From the NCBI GenBank assembly GCA_018267215.1, contig JAFDYX010000021.1, positions 1 through 64,000 of the forward strand: a DNA stretch of 64,000 nucleotides. Direction: 5' to 3'. Below, one piece after another: positions 51,518 to 61,449 of this stretch (its first letter is position 1; each line of letters opens with the position of its first letter). A model generated the notes under the pieces. It was not told the DNA's origin and made no database searches. It worked only from the letters and a program-made list of their open reading frames with translations. A program made the position numbers and the translations under genes. This stretch comes from Bacteroidota bacterium. Its GTDB lineage: Bacteria; Bacteroidota; Bacteroidia; Cytophagales; Cyclobacteriaceae.

Positions 51518-52276
51518 TTACGCTTGGCGGCAAAATAGTGCTAATGCCTCCGCGGTTCCGCCAACGTTTTCGTACATGCCTGCATGACCTGTTTGGGGTA
51601 AAATATTCAGGATTGAGTGCTTGGCCGTTCTGCCCATCTCCTGCATTATATCAACAGGTATGGATTGATCTTGATCGCCCCCGAGCAACAAAACTGGCCT
51701 ATCGAAATTTTTTAGGGTTTCTATGTGCGAAGGCCTGTCGCGCATGGCGGCAGCATAGGCCATGATCGCAGCAGGTGATGTTTGGGCGGCAATCTGATAA
51801 ACAGCAGAAACTGCCGGATGGTCTTTGCGATAGAACAGGCTGGGCACAAACGTATCTATAAAAGGCGTGGCTCCGTGGCTCCTGACAAATTCTATTACTT
51901 TGTTTCTATTAGTCTTCCGTTCTTCAGAGTCAGGAAAGGCAGTAGAATGAAAGAGACCAACGGCTCGAAAAAAACTTTCTTCTTGTGCCACCATGGCCAT
52001 GGTAACATATCCGCCCAATGAGTGGCCGATAACAATTGGTTTTTTAAGGCCAACTTCTTTCATCCATAACAAAACACTATTGCCAATGTCAGCAATAGAA
52101 AATGATCCTTCAGGAAGCGGGCTGCTTCCAAAGCCGGGCAGGTCTAATGTATAAACCTCCCATTCGTTAGAAAGGAAAGGAACTGTATTCGCCCATATTT
52201 GGTGTGTTTCACAATACCCGTGGATAAGCACCACCGGATTTCCCTTTCCGGATTTGTGGTAAAAAATTTTGTTCAT
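51518..52276 (-). CDS. Alpha/beta hydrolase
   Basis: 252 residues, cytoplasmic. VVLIHGYCETHQIW is the oxyanion-hole HG motif, GHSLGG (about 93-98) holds the nucleophile Ser95, and the cap region is short; the acid is probably the Asp in LLGGDQDQSIP (near 215) and the base the His in PQTGHAGMYE (near 233). This is the general esterase/lipase/dehalogenase-like group and no substrate can be given. It begins 4 nt after dxs, so the two form one transcription unit. Confidence 0.87.
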   Translation of the reverse strand: MNKIFYHKSGKGNPVVLIHGYCETHQIWANTVPFLSNEWEVYTLDLPGFGSSPLPEGSFSIADIGNSVLLWMKEVGLKKPIVIGHSLGGYVTMAMVAQEESFFRAVGLFHSTAFPDSEERKTNRNKVIEFVRSHGATPFIDTFVPSLFYRKDHPAVSAVYQIAAQTSPAAIMAYAAAMRDRPSHIETLKNFDRPVLLLGGDQDQSIPVDIMQEMGRTAKHSILNILPQTGHAGMYENVGGTAEALALFCRQA

Positions 52277-52280
52277 GATT

Positions 52281-54200
52281 TCAGGCCTTCACCAACTCAA
52301 GCATGGCCATGGCTGCCTGTAATATTCCATTGGTATCAAACCCACATTCGTGGTAAAGTTCGGATTGCTCGCCATGCTCAATGACGGCATCGGGTATGCC
52401 GAGTCTTTTTACTTCGGCCTGATAATGGTGGTCCGCCATAAACTCAATTACCGCACTGCCCGCCCCTCCCTGCACGCAGCCATCTTCCACGGTGATAATT
52501 TTTTTGAATTTAGTGAAGACTTCGTGCAGCAATTCTTCATCCAGCGGTTTTACAAAACGAAGGTCGTAATGGGCAATGTGGATATTTTTTTTCTCCAGCT
52601 GGCTGCAAACATCTACTGCATAGTTTCCGATGTGGCCAATGGTGAGAATTGCCAACTCATCGCCATCCTTTATTTTTCTGCCTTTCCCTATTTCAATTTC
52701 CTCAAAAGGTGTTTTCCAATCAGGCATAACACCCTGACCTCGCGGATAGCGGATTGAAAATGCATTTCCCTGACGCGGCAACTGAGCCGTGTACATTAAA
52801 TTTCGCAGTTCTTGCTCATTCATCGGTGCTGATACGATCATGTTTGGCAAGCAACGGAAGAAGGCCAGATCATAGGCTCCGTGGTGCGTGGGTCCATCTG
52901 ACCCGGCAAACCCTGCTCGATCCAAACAAAAATTGACAGGCAGGTTTTGAATGCACACATCGTGTATCACCTGATCGTACGCACGCTGCATAAAGGAGCT
53001 ATAGATATTGCAAAACGGCACCAGCCCTTGTGTAGCAAGCCCTGCGGAAAACGTAACGGCATGTTGTTCGGCTATGCCTACATCTATCGCGCGTGCAGGC
53101 ATTTCTCTCATCATGATATTTAATGACGAACCCGATGGCATGGCCGGAGTAATGCCAATAATTTTTTCATTTTGTCTGGCCAACTCTACCAATGTGTGGC
53201 CAAATACATCTTGGTATTTTGGTGCCTGTGGCTTGTCTTGTATTTTTTTATGAATCTCGCCCGTAATCTTATCGAATGTGCCGGGCGAGTGCCAGGTGGT
53301 AGCATTCCCTTTTTCGGCCGGGCCGTACCCTTTTCCCTTTTGGGTAATGCAATGTAAAATTTTAGGGCCTTTAATTTTTTTCAGATCTGCCAGTACGGCT
53401 ACCAAATGATCTACATCGTGGCCATCTACCGGGCCAAAGTAGCGCAGGTTAAGCGATTCAAATAAATTACTTTGGCTGAGAAGCGTAGATTTTATTCCAT
53501 TTTCAATTTTTGAAACAATGTCTTGTGCATTCTTGCCAAACGAAGAAAGCTTGCCGAGCATATTCCATACATCGTCTTTCAGGCGATTGTATGTTTTGGA
53601 TGTAGTAATATCCGTCAGATAATCTTTCAGCGCTCCTACATTGGGATCAATGGACATGCAGTTGTCGTTGAGCACAATCAGCAGGTTGGTGTCTGCTACG
53701 CCTGCGTGATTCAGTCCTTCAAAAGCCATTCCACCCGTCAGCGCTCCATCGCCAATGACGGCTACATGCTGTTTGTCGGCAAGGCCGATTGTTTTAGAAG
53801 CGAACGCCATACCCAACGCTGCCGAAACAGATGTGGACGAATGGCCTACGCCAAAGGCATCGTATTCACTTTCTTTTCGCTTGGGAAACCCCGAAATGCC
53901 TTGATAAACCCGATTGGTATGAAAAACATCGCGCCTGCCTGTCAGTATTTTGTGGCCGTAAGCCTGATGACCTACATCCCACACTAACTGATCATAGGGT
54001 GTATTAAAAACATAATGCAGTGCCACGGTAAGTTCTACTACACCCAAGCTGGCGCCAAAATGGCCGCCATACACCGATACGTTATCAATAATAAAATGCC
54101 TGAGCTCATCACAAAGCTGAACCAACTGTGCCTGATCGAGCTTTTTCAGATCGGCAGGGCTGTTAATTTGCGCCAATAGTTTTCCGGGTGTAATCAGCAT
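52281..54200 (-). CDS. dxs: 1-deoxy-D-xylulose-5-phosphate synthase
   Basis: 639 residues, the standard length. ELTVALHYVFNTPYDQLVWDVGHQAYGHKILTGRR (in pieces) and the TPP motif GDGALTGGMAFEGLNHAG to VLNDNCMSI at about 151-185 are the Dxs hallmarks; RAIDVGIAEQHAVTFSAGLA carries the catalytic Glu region and DRAGFAGSDGPTHHGAYD the substrate site. It condenses pyruvate and glyceraldehyde 3-phosphate, the first step of the MEP isoprenoid pathway. Divergent from scpA; possible -7 sequences (CATATTTG) lie just upstream but lack a matching -33. Confidence 0.96.
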   Translation of the reverse strand: MLITPGKLLAQINSPADLKKLDQAQLVQLCDELRHFIIDNVSVYGGHFGASLGVVELTVALHYVFNTPYDQLVWDVGHQAYGHKILTGRRDVFHTNRVYQGISGFPKRKESEYDAFGVGHSSTSVSAALGMAFASKTIGLADKQHVAVIGDGALTGGMAFEGLNHAGVADTNLLIVLNDNCMSIDPNVGALKDYLTDITTSKTYNRLKDDVWNMLGKLSSFGKNAQDIVSKIENGIKSTLLSQSNLFESLNLRYFGPVDGHDVDHLVAVLADLKKIKGPKILHCITQKGKGYGPAEKGNATTWHSPGTFDKITGEIHKKIQDKPQAPKYQDVFGHTLVELARQNEKIIGITPAMPSGSSLNIMMREMPARAIDVGIAEQHAVTFSAGLATQGLVPFCNIYSSFMQRAYDQVIHDVCIQNLPVNFCLDRAGFAGSDGPTHHGAYDLAFFRCLPNMIVSAPMNEQELRNLMYTAQLPRQGNAFSIRYPRGQGVMPDWKTPFEEIEIGKGRKIKDGDELAILTIGHIGNYAVDVCSQLEKKNIHIAHYDLRFVKPLDEELLHEVFTKFKKIITVEDGCVQGGAGSAVIEFMADHHYQAEVKRLGIPDAVIEHGEQSELYHECGFDTNGILQAAMAMLELVKA

Positions 54201-54323
54201 ATTACAATTCTAACAAACAGAGAACAGCAAATACAAATATGGGTTCAAAAAAGTTATACAGCAGCAATAGAGGCCGCAAATTTACTTATTTCATTTTGAA
54301 TCAATTTTTTCAGTGGATTTAGA

Positions 54324-54331
54324 TATTTTTG
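54324..54331 (+). promoter_or_regulatory. -7 element of scpA
   Basis: TATTTTTG is a full TAnnTTTG match, 15 nt before the ATG at 54347. It includes the TTG at 54329 that would be an alternative start, which makes that start unlikely. Confidence 0.5.
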
Positions 54332-54346
54332 CAGCCTTTGAAAGTT

Positions 54347-55105
54347 ATGGCACAAGAAAATTTTGAAGTCCGGTTACCCTTATTTGAAGGCCCTTTCGAC
54401 TTATTGCTGTTTTTTATTGAACGCGATGAGTTGGATATTAACGACATTCCCATTTCCAAAATCACCAGCGATTTTTTGGAGTACATCCACCGGCTGGAAA
54501 CCTTAAATATCGAAGTGGCCAGCGAATTTATCTTGGTGGCTGCTACGCTAATGCGCATCAAATCAAAAATGCTGTTGCCACGGCCTCAGTTGGATGAGCA
54601 AGGCAATGAAATTGATCCACGCGAAGAACTGGTGAAGCACCTGATGGAGTACAAAAAGTACAAATCAGTAATTGATCAATTCCACAAAATGGAGGAAACC
54701 GAGTTGATGAAAGAAAAACGCGGCAACCTGATGAAGGAGTTGAGGCAATTGGCCGAAAGCACCAACGTGGAAGCCGAACTTCAGGATGTGGACTTATTTA
54801 AGCTGCTGACTGTTTTTGAGAAAGTATTAAAACGACACGAAGAAGAAAGAAACAGACCGATACATCAGGTTATTCAATATCCTTACACCATTGAAGGCCA
54901 AAAAGAATTTATTCTGAAAGAAGTAATTAGCCGTTCGCGCGTAGCTTTTACCGAGCTTTTCGAAAAAGCACCTACGCGCATTTCGCTGATTTTTAATTTC
55001 CTCGCCATTTTGGAAATGCTGGCAACCGGTGTATTAACCATTCAGGTAGGCGAAGGATACAACAACTTCTGGGTATCGAAACAAGAAGAAGTGCCGCAAG
55101 AATAA
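54347..55105 (+). CDS. scpA: Segregation and condensation protein A
   Basis: 252 residues from ATG 54347; a TTG six codons upstream lies within the -7 element. VRLPLFEGPFDLLLFFIERDELDINDIPISKIT is the kleisin N-terminal helix region that binds the SMC neck, and VAFTELFEKAPTRISLIFNFLAILEMLATG is the C-terminal winged helix that closes the ring on the SMC head. With SMC and ScpB it forms the chromosome condensin. scpB does not follow here: the RND operon is convergent 7 nt away. Confidence 0.95.
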   Translation: MAQENFEVRLPLFEGPFDLLLFFIERDELDINDIPISKITSDFLEYIHRLETLNIEVASEFILVAATLMRIKSKMLLPRPQLDEQGNEIDPREELVKHLMEYKKYKSVIDQFHKMEETELMKEKRGNLMKELRQLAESTNVEAELQDVDLFKLLTVFEKVLKRHEEERNRPIHQVIQYPYTIEGQKEFILKEVISRSRVAFTELFEKAPTRISLIFNFLAILEMLATGVLTIQVGEGYNNFWVSKQEEVPQE

Positions 55106-55112
55106 GAAGACA

Positions 55113-56516
55113 CTAATACACTAACAGACCTTGTGCCTTCAGGAAGTTGAGTTCGCTCACTTTGGTGCTGTAGGCAGCCTGCGATAGTTGATATTGCGCG
55201 TTTTCATACGACTGCTGTACTGTGCGGTATTCAATGTAGGTGGATAATCCCTGCTTAAAACGCTGGGCAGCAATGTAAAGATTCTGATTCGACAACTGCA
55301 CACTCTCCTTCCCCAGTTCTACAATCTTCAAATTATTTTCAAAGCTTAAAAACGCTTTATACAAATTCGATTTCTCCTGAAACTCCGAAGCCTGAAGGCG
55401 CACGTTATCGGAAGCAATCTGCATGTTCGTATTGCGGATGGCCGTGCGGGTGGTGAGGTTGTTCAAAACTGTCCACGAAAAAATAAATCCGCCATTATAT
55501 CCGAAGTTTCGGTTTAATCTCATGAACCCGATATCGTTGGAGATATATTGATAGTTATAATTTCCTGTCAAGCCGATCTTTGGCCAGGCATTCGCCCGAA
55601 ATTCTTTCAGCGCTAAGCGGTCAATCTCCAATGTCTTACGCCCAATTAAAATTGAGTTATTGTTTTTAATCGTATTGCCCAATGCTCCGGCATATTCCGG
55701 TTTGGTTTGAATAATGATAGTATCGGGAACGCTAAACTCCGTATCGGGCGCACGTTTTAAGACTGTGTTCAGATTAACCCGTTGCTCATTCAATAAATTT
55801 TGCTGTTGTGTAATTTGTACCAGAATACTGTTGTAATCAATTTGAGTTTGCAAAACATCCACCTTCGAACCGATGCCTGCCCTCAGTTTTTCTTCAGCTA
55901 ATTTTCGCTGGTCATCGCCCAATGCCAATGACGTTCTCAGCGATTTAATGTATTGCTCGATACTGATCATCTGATAGTAGGCGGTGAGTGCTGACAGCAA
56001 TGTGTTTTCTACCGTTAACCGATATTGCAAATTGCTCAGTTCTTCGGCTCGGTTCAATTTCTTTTTGGTGGCAAACATTTTCAGGCCATCAAAAAAATAC
56101 CACGTTACTACCAAAGCAGGTGTGTAGCTGACCGAATTGAGGGTTTGATTATCAATATTTGCTGCCGGGTTGGAATATTTGAGTGTGCTGGTGGTGCGAC
56201 CAAATCCCAGCGGCCCCTGCGGGCTGCCGGCAGCAATAGAAACCTGAGGAAGCATACCCGTAGTACCTCCGGTTACTGTGCCCCCGGTAGATTGTCCGCC
56301 TCCCACCAAGCCTATGTTATTATTGTTTTTGGCCACCTGCACATTGTTGCGCGCCACCTCCACATCAAAATTATTCTCAATCGTAATTTTAATCACATCT
56401 TCCAATGTAAGTACGTCTTGGCTCTTGGCTGAAAAGTTTGCCAACAACAGAAAAAGGACAATCAGTTTACTCGTGATTTTAAGCCGAAGCCTGTGCTTAT
56501 AAAATTTTTTATTCAT
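55113..56516 (-). CDS. TolC family outer membrane efflux protein
   Basis: 467 residues with a signal peptide (about 10-32, cleavage after SAKS region). Two OEP repeats of long helices with strand pairs: VLTLEDVIKITIENNFDVEVARNNVQVAKNN (in pieces) opens the first, and the second ends with AAQRFKQGLSTYIEYRTVQQSYENAQYQLSQAAYSTKVSELNFLKAQG (in pieces). A Gly/Thr-rich insert (GGGQSTGGTVTGGTTG, about 75-90) is seen near the equatorial region. It forms the trimeric outer-membrane channel of the tripartite pump; last gene of the RND operon, 48 nt after the pump gene. Confidence 0.92.
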   Translation of the reverse strand: MNKKFYKHRLRLKITSKLIVLFLLLANFSAKSQDVLTLEDVIKITIENNFDVEVARNNVQVAKNNNNIGLVGGGQSTGGTVTGGTTGMLPQVSIAAGSPQGPLGFGRTTSTLKYSNPAANIDNQTLNSVSYTPALVVTWYFFDGLKMFATKKKLNRAEELSNLQYRLTVENTLLSALTAYYQMISIEQYIKSLRTSLALGDDQRKLAEEKLRAGIGSKVDVLQTQIDYNSILVQITQQQNLLNEQRVNLNTVLKRAPDTEFSVPDTIIIQTKPEYAGALGNTIKNNNSILIGRKTLEIDRLALKEFRANAWPKIGLTGNYNYQYISNDIGFMRLNRNFGYNGGFIFSWTVLNNLTTRTAIRNTNMQIASDNVRLQASEFQEKSNLYKAFLSFENNLKIVELGKESVQLSNQNLYIAAQRFKQGLSTYIEYRTVQQSYENAQYQLSQAAYSTKVSELNFLKAQGLLVY

Positions 56517-56564
56517 GCGTGTCTAAAAATTTCTTTGATCAATATTTTTTGAGAATGGGTTGCC

Positions 56565-59500
56565 TCACAATGAAGGAACGTGCCCATCATACACTTGTTC
56601 TTTGGGTAGTTGCGGCAAATCGAGTTCCTCTAATTCTTTGTCAATGTGTTTGCGTGGCCGCGATAGATAAGAGTATACTGCCGGAATAATAAACAGCGTG
56701 AGCACCAGAGAAAACATAATACCGCCCACAATGACGATACCGAGTGGCACGCGGCTGGTACTGGCATCGCCCAGCGACAGGGCAATGGGTAACGAACCTA
56801 ATGCCATGGCCAGACTGGTCATTAATATCGGACGAAGACGCAAACGCGAGGCCTCCAACACAGCTTCAAATTTATCAAGTCCTTCTTCCCTTTTTTGGTT
56901 GGCAAACTCCACAATTAAAATCCCGTTTTTCGTTACCAAGCCAATCAGCATGATCATTCCAATCTGCGAAAAAATATTGATCGTCTGATGAAACAGATAC
57001 AATGAAATGAACGCACCGCAGATGGCCAGCGGCACTGTAAACATAATGGTGAGGGGGTCAATAAAGCTTTCGAACTGAGCTGCCAACACTAAATAGATCA
57101 ATACCAAGGCAAGCAAAAAGGCAAACATGGTATTGCCCGAACTCTCGGCAAAATCGCGTGAGGTGCCTGCCAATGATGTAGCAAACGAATCGTCCAGCAG
57201 GGGTTTTACCATTTCCTGCATAGCGGCAATACCATCGCCTACGGTTTTGCCTGGCGCTAAGCCTGCTGAAATGGTAGCCGACTTGTATCGGTTAAAATGA
57301 TAGAGTGCCGGGGGTGTAGCCGACTCTTCGAAGGTAACCACGTTATCAATAGACACTAACTGGCCTGAGCCGGTGCGTACATACAATTTTTTTAAATCTT
57401 CGGTGTCATCGCGATCTACCCGCAACACCTGCCCAATTACCTGATATTGTTTTCCTTCGCGTGTAAAATAACCAAACCTTAAATTACTGTAAGCCAATTG
57501 AAGTGTCTGCGAAATATCCTGCACACTAATTCCCAGTTGGGTTGCTTTCAGGCGGTTTATTTTTACGCGTAATTCAGGCTTGTTAAATTTTAAATCTACA
57601 TCTACCCCTTGCAGCACATGGCTTGCATTGGCTTTCTCTAAAATTTTGGGTAGCACTGCTTGCAGCTTATCGAAGTTATTGTTTTGAATGACAAACTGTA
57701 CGGGCTGCCCGCCCCGTCTGTTGGCAGAAATAGTTTGCTCTTGCATAGCAAATATTTTTCCTTCCGAAAACCGTGGTATGTTTCGCTCCACCATTTCTAC
57801 AATCTGCTGCTGCGAGCGGTTGCGGTATTTGGGGTCAACTAATGTGGTTCGCACGTAGGCTAGATTTACACTGCCGGCACCCGTAAAAGAAGGTGCTGTA
57901 ACAGAAAGTAAAATGCGGGCTTCGGGGATGGAGTCCTCCATAAATCCCATGAGTTTATCCGTGTAAGCATCCATAAAGTCGTAGGATGTTCCTTCCGGAG
58001 CCGAAACCGTAAGCCTGAACTGGCTGCGGTCTTCCAGCGGTGCCAGTTCTGATTTAATATTTTGGCTTAAAAAATATAAGGCAGCCATACATAAAGCAAT
58101 AATGAAAAACGCCACCCAGCGTATTTTCATAAACTTGCCCAAAAATTTGTGATAGCCATTTTCCATGCCGATAAAGAATGGTTCTGTCCATTTATAAAAC
58201 CGGGAGTGTTCATGATTTTCGCGCGTCAGTTTTACGCTCAACACCGGTGTGAGCGTCAGCGATACAAATGCTGAGATCAGCACGGCTCCTGCCACCACAA
58301 TACCAAACTCGCGGAATAACCTGCCCACAAATCCTTGCAGGAAAATGATAGGCAAAAACACCACTGCCAGTGTAATAGACGTAGAAATTACAGCGAAGAA
58401 AATTTCTTTAGATCCCTCTTTGGCAGCACGGTACTTATTCATGCCTCCTTCCAGTTTCTTATAGATATTTTCCGTCACCACAATACCATCGTCCACCACC
58501 AGCCCGGTGGCCAGCACAATACCCAGCATGGTCAGTACATTGATGGAAAAGCCACACAAGTACATGATGAAAAAGGTGGCCGTCAGCGAAACGGGTATAT
58601 CAATGAGCGGGCGCATGGCGATGAGAAAATCGCGGAAGAACAAATAGATGATCAGCACCACCAGGATAAAAGAAATCAAAAGGGTTTCCTGCACTTCGGA
58701 GATAGCCCGGATGATAAACACAGTTTGATCGAGTGCGATGTTCAGTTTAATATCGTTAGGAATTTCTTTTTTAAGCTGATCCATCCGTTTGTAAAACTCA
58801 TCTGCAATAGAAACATAGTTGGCACCGGGCAGTGGCACGAGCGCCAAGCCCAACATCGGAACTTGCCTGTCTTTTAAAATAGATTCTTCGTTTTCCGGTC
58901 CCAGCACAGCTTGCCCTACATTTTTCAGGCGTATGTTGCCCGTGGCAGTTGCTTTAACAATGGCGTTATTGAAATCATCTTCGGTGTAAAACCTGCCGAA
59001 CGTACGAACGGTAAGTTCGGTGGCATTGCCGGCTATTTTGCCGGAGGGCAGTTCTACGTTTTCCCGGCTCAGTGCATTTTGCACATCCAGCGCAGTCAGG
59101 TTATAGGCGCTGAGTTTGGAGGGGTCTAACCAAATGCGCATGGCGAATTTTTTCTCTCCCCAAATCTGTATGCTGCTTACACCTTTAATTGTTTGAAGCC
59201 GCTCTACCAATACGTTGGTGGCGTACTCGGTAAGTTGATAAGGGTTTCGGGTGTTGCTCTGCACCGTCATGCTGATGATGGCATCGGAGCTGGCATCGGC
59301 CTTAGACACAACGGGCGGCAGGGTGAGATCCAACGGCAAAGAACTGCGTGCTTGCGAAACTTTGTCGCGCACGTCATTGGCAGCTGCTTCGAGGTCAACG
59401 CCCAGATCAAATTCTACGTTGATGAGGCTGCGGCCTATGCTGGAGGTGGAGGATATGTTCCGGATACCGGCAATGCCGTTGATTGATTTTTCCAGTGGCT

Positions 59501-59693
59501 CCGTAACCTGCGACTCGATGATGTCGGCATTAGCACCAGAGTAAGTCGTCATCACGTTCACATTGGGCGGGTCGATGGCGGGGTAGTCGCGTACGCCCAA
59601 AAATTTAAAACCGATCACTCCAAAAATGACGAGGATGATGCTCATCACAAACGAGAGCACCGGCCTTCTCAAACTCAATTCGGAAATGTTCAT
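56565..59693 (-). CDS. RND efflux transporter, AcrB/MexB-like permease
   Basis: 1042 residues, 12 membrane helices and two large periplasmic loops, the full HAE1 plan. ISELSLRRPVLSFVMSIILVIFGVIGF is helix 1; the proton-relay pair is in LATGLVVDDGIVVTENIYKKLEGG (about 397-420, Asp-Asp), and the second half has MIGLVTKNGILIVEFANQ with the conserved Lys. It exports hydrophobic or amphipathic compounds using the proton gradient. 7 nt after the adaptor gene and followed by the TolC-type gene, forming a complete pump. No local regulator gene is adjacent. Confidence 0.95.
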   Translation of the reverse strand: MNISELSLRRPVLSFVMSIILVIFGVIGFKFLGVRDYPAIDPPNVNVMTTYSGANADIIESQVTEPLEKSINGIAGIRNISSTSSIGRSLINVEFDLGVDLEAAANDVRDKVSQARSSLPLDLTLPPVVSKADASSDAIISMTVQSNTRNPYQLTEYATNVLVERLQTIKGVSSIQIWGEKKFAMRIWLDPSKLSAYNLTALDVQNALSRENVELPSGKIAGNATELTVRTFGRFYTEDDFNNAIVKATATGNIRLKNVGQAVLGPENEESILKDRQVPMLGLALVPLPGANYVSIADEFYKRMDQLKKEIPNDIKLNIALDQTVFIIRAISEVQETLLISFILVVLIIYLFFRDFLIAMRPLIDIPVSLTATFFIMYLCGFSINVLTMLGIVLATGLVVDDGIVVTENIYKKLEGGMNKYRAAKEGSKEIFFAVISTSITLAVVFLPIIFLQGFVGRLFREFGIVVAGAVLISAFVSLTLTPVLSVKLTRENHEHSRFYKWTEPFFIGMENGYHKFLGKFMKIRWVAFFIIALCMAALYFLSQNIKSELAPLEDRSQFRLTVSAPEGTSYDFMDAYTDKLMGFMEDSIPEARILLSVTAPSFTGAGSVNLAYVRTTLVDPKYRNRSQQQIVEMVERNIPRFSEGKIFAMQEQTISANRRGGQPVQFVIQNNNFDKLQAVLPKILEKANASHVLQGVDVDLKFNKPELRVKINRLKATQLGISVQDISQTLQLAYSNLRFGYFTREGKQYQVIGQVLRVDRDDTEDLKKLYVRTGSGQLVSIDNVVTFEESATPPALYHFNRYKSATISAGLAPGKTVGDGIAAMQEMVKPLLDDSFATSLAGTSRDFAESSGNTMFAFLLALVLIYLVLAAQFESFIDPLTIMFTVPLAICGAFISLYLFHQTINIFSQIGMIMLIGLVTKNGILIVEFANQKREEGLDKFEAVLEASRLRLRPILMTSLAMALGSLPIALSLGDASTSRVPLGIVIVGGIMFSLVLTLFIIPAVYSYLSRPRKHIDKELEELDLPQLPKEQVYDGHVPSL

Positions 59694-59700
59694 GACTCAA

Positions 59701-60756
59701 TTATTTATTTGCGTACCTGTTCAACTTCGTAATCTTCACTTTCGATTTTTTCCGGATCGACATGAGCGCAGTAGTAACAATGGTATCGCCCGGTTTCAGT
59801 CCTTTTAAAACTTGTACGAATACCGAATCGCGAATGCCGGTTTCAACTTGCAGAACCTGCACCGAATCTTTTCGCAACAATAAAATCTGCTTGCTGCGTG
59901 CCTGCGGGATAATAGCCTGTGAGGGCACCATCAGCGCATTGTTGATTTTGCCCATTTGCAAATTAACACGGGCAAACACACCGGGCAGCAACTCGGGCGA
60001 AGTCTCTTTTACAATTCCTTTGATGCGCAGTGTGCGCGTAACCTGATCTACATTTCCCTCTGTAGCGATGACAGTAGCCAGATGGTCTTGCGTGCCGCCA
60101 TCTACCCTGAACCTAACCGTGTTGCCCGGCAAAATTTCTTTGGCATATTTTTCGGGTACCGAGAAATCTAACTTCAACTGACTTACCTGACGTAAACTGG
60201 TGAGGATGTCTGACGGAGAAACGTAGGCTCCCAAACTGACAAAGCGGAGGCCTAACTTACCATCATAAGGTGCGCGGATCTCGGTTTTGGCAATAGCTAT
60301 TTGGGTCGTCTCAATGTCGGCTTTCAAATTATCAACCGCCAGCACACTCAGGTCGTAGTCTTGCTGGCTGATGCCGTTGATGGCGAGCAGTTCTTTCTGG
60401 CGCTCGGCCTGACGCTGAGAGATGCTCAACTGTACTTGCAGTTTTTTTAGCTGAGCCAACAGGTCTTGGTCAAATAACTTAGCCAACAGGGCTCCTTTCT
60501 TCACCGACTTTCCTTCTTCAATATCGAGTTGAATGATGCGCCCTGTTACTTCGGTTCGTATTTGTGTTTCTTCCACCGGCAGCAGCGAGCCGGGCACTTC
60601 CACATTTTCGCTCTCCACACTCGGTTGCACAATAAAACCCTCTGCGGTGACAATGTTAGACCGGTTTGTATTGGGTAAAACAATTTGCTTCTTTTTACAA
60701 GAAACTGCTGCGGCTAACACAAGCCCTGCCAGTATAATTCGCACAATATTCAACAT
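59701..60756 (-). CDS. RND periplasmic adaptor subunit (MFP), lipoprotein
   Basis: 351 residues. Lipobox AVSC with Cys20, so it is anchored by lipid to the inner membrane. VEVPGSLLPVEETQIRTEVTGRIIQLDIEEGKSVKKGALLAKL is the split lipoyl half, followed by a coiled-coil hairpin (about 112-160), the returning lipoyl half (EIRAPYDGKLGLRFVSLGAYV), a beta-barrel and a membrane-proximal domain. It bridges the RND pump and the TolC channel. First gene of the three-gene efflux operon. Confidence 0.93.
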   Translation of the reverse strand: MLNIVRIILAGLVLAAAVSCKKKQIVLPNTNRSNIVTAEGFIVQPSVESENVEVPGSLLPVEETQIRTEVTGRIIQLDIEEGKSVKKGALLAKLFDQDLLAQLKKLQVQLSISQRQAERQKELLAINGISQQDYDLSVLAVDNLKADIETTQIAIAKTEIRAPYDGKLGLRFVSLGAYVSPSDILTSLRQVSQLKLDFSVPEKYAKEILPGNTVRFRVDGGTQDHLATVIATEGNVDQVTRTLRIKGIVKETSPELLPGVFARVNLQMGKINNALMVPSQAIIPQARSKQILLLRKDSVQVLQVETGIRDSVFVQVLKGLKPGDTIVTTALMSIRKKSKVKITKLNRYANK

Positions 60757-60812
60757 TTAAAATTGGGGATAATTTTAGAATTTAAATTTAACAAAATTGG
60801 TTCGAGGAAAGT

Positions 60813-61424
60813 TTATTCCTTAACAAAGTGAATAAACCGCTCATGTAATTTAAGCACCTGTGGGATGACCAGCGAAGTTTCGTTATTGTAGATCAGGCTA
60901 TCGGCTAACTTGATTTTTTCTTCTTCGGGCATCTGCTTACTTATTATTTTTTCAATCTCTTCTTTCGTGCGGAACGGATCACGGGCGAGCACGCGTTGTG
61001 TGCGCAACGCCATCGGGGCTGTCACAACAACAAGATGATCTAACTCTTTGTAAGCGCCAGATTCAATAAGTAATGCGGCTTCTTTAATAGCATAAGGAAA
61101 ATGAGTTTGCTGCGCCATCCATTGCCGGGAGTCTTCCGCTACCCGCGGATGTACCAGCCGGTTTAATTCGCTCAGCCGGGCAGCGTCTTTGAAAACCACT
61201 TCGCTTACATAGTCGCGGTTGAGTTGTCCGTTTGTGTATGCCTCTTTTCCAAATTTTTCTTGTATCTGCCTAACCAAAACCTCATCTTCAGTCATCAGTT
61301 GCCGTGCTCGTTTATCGGCATCGTACACGGGCGCTCCTAAAACTGAAAATATTTTGCACACCAAACTTTTGCCGGTACCGATGCCGCCTGTAATGCCTAC
61401 CCGAAGTGGTGGTGTTTTTGTCAT
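60813..61424 (-). CDS. coaE: Dephospho-CoA kinase
   Basis: 203 residues. P-loop VGITGGIGTGKSLVCKIF (8-25), VYDADKRARQLM (Asp for substrate binding), LNRLVHPRV and the LID segment RVLARDPFRTKEEIEKIISKQMP are CoaE signatures. It phosphorylates the 3'-OH of dephospho-CoA, the last step of coenzyme A synthesis. Last gene of the yajC-ybbR-coaE group, 25 nt downstream of ybbR. Confidence 0.95.
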   Translation of the reverse strand: MTKTPPLRVGITGGIGTGKSLVCKIFSVLGAPVYDADKRARQLMTEDEVLVRQIQEKFGKEAYTNGQLNRDYVSEVVFKDAARLSELNRLVHPRVAEDSRQWMAQQTHFPYAIKEAALLIESGAYKELDHLVVVTAPMALRTQRVLARDPFRTKEEIEKIISKQMPEEEKIKLADSLIYNNETSLVIPQVLKLHERFIHFVKE

Positions 61425-61449
61425 CTATGATCCGGCAAAATTACAAGAA

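Noticed and set aside
58335-58877. 180-codon open frame on the plus strand rich in His, Gln and Arg
   Set aside because: Antisense to the RND permease, which is intact; composition reflects reverse-strand codons of the real gene.
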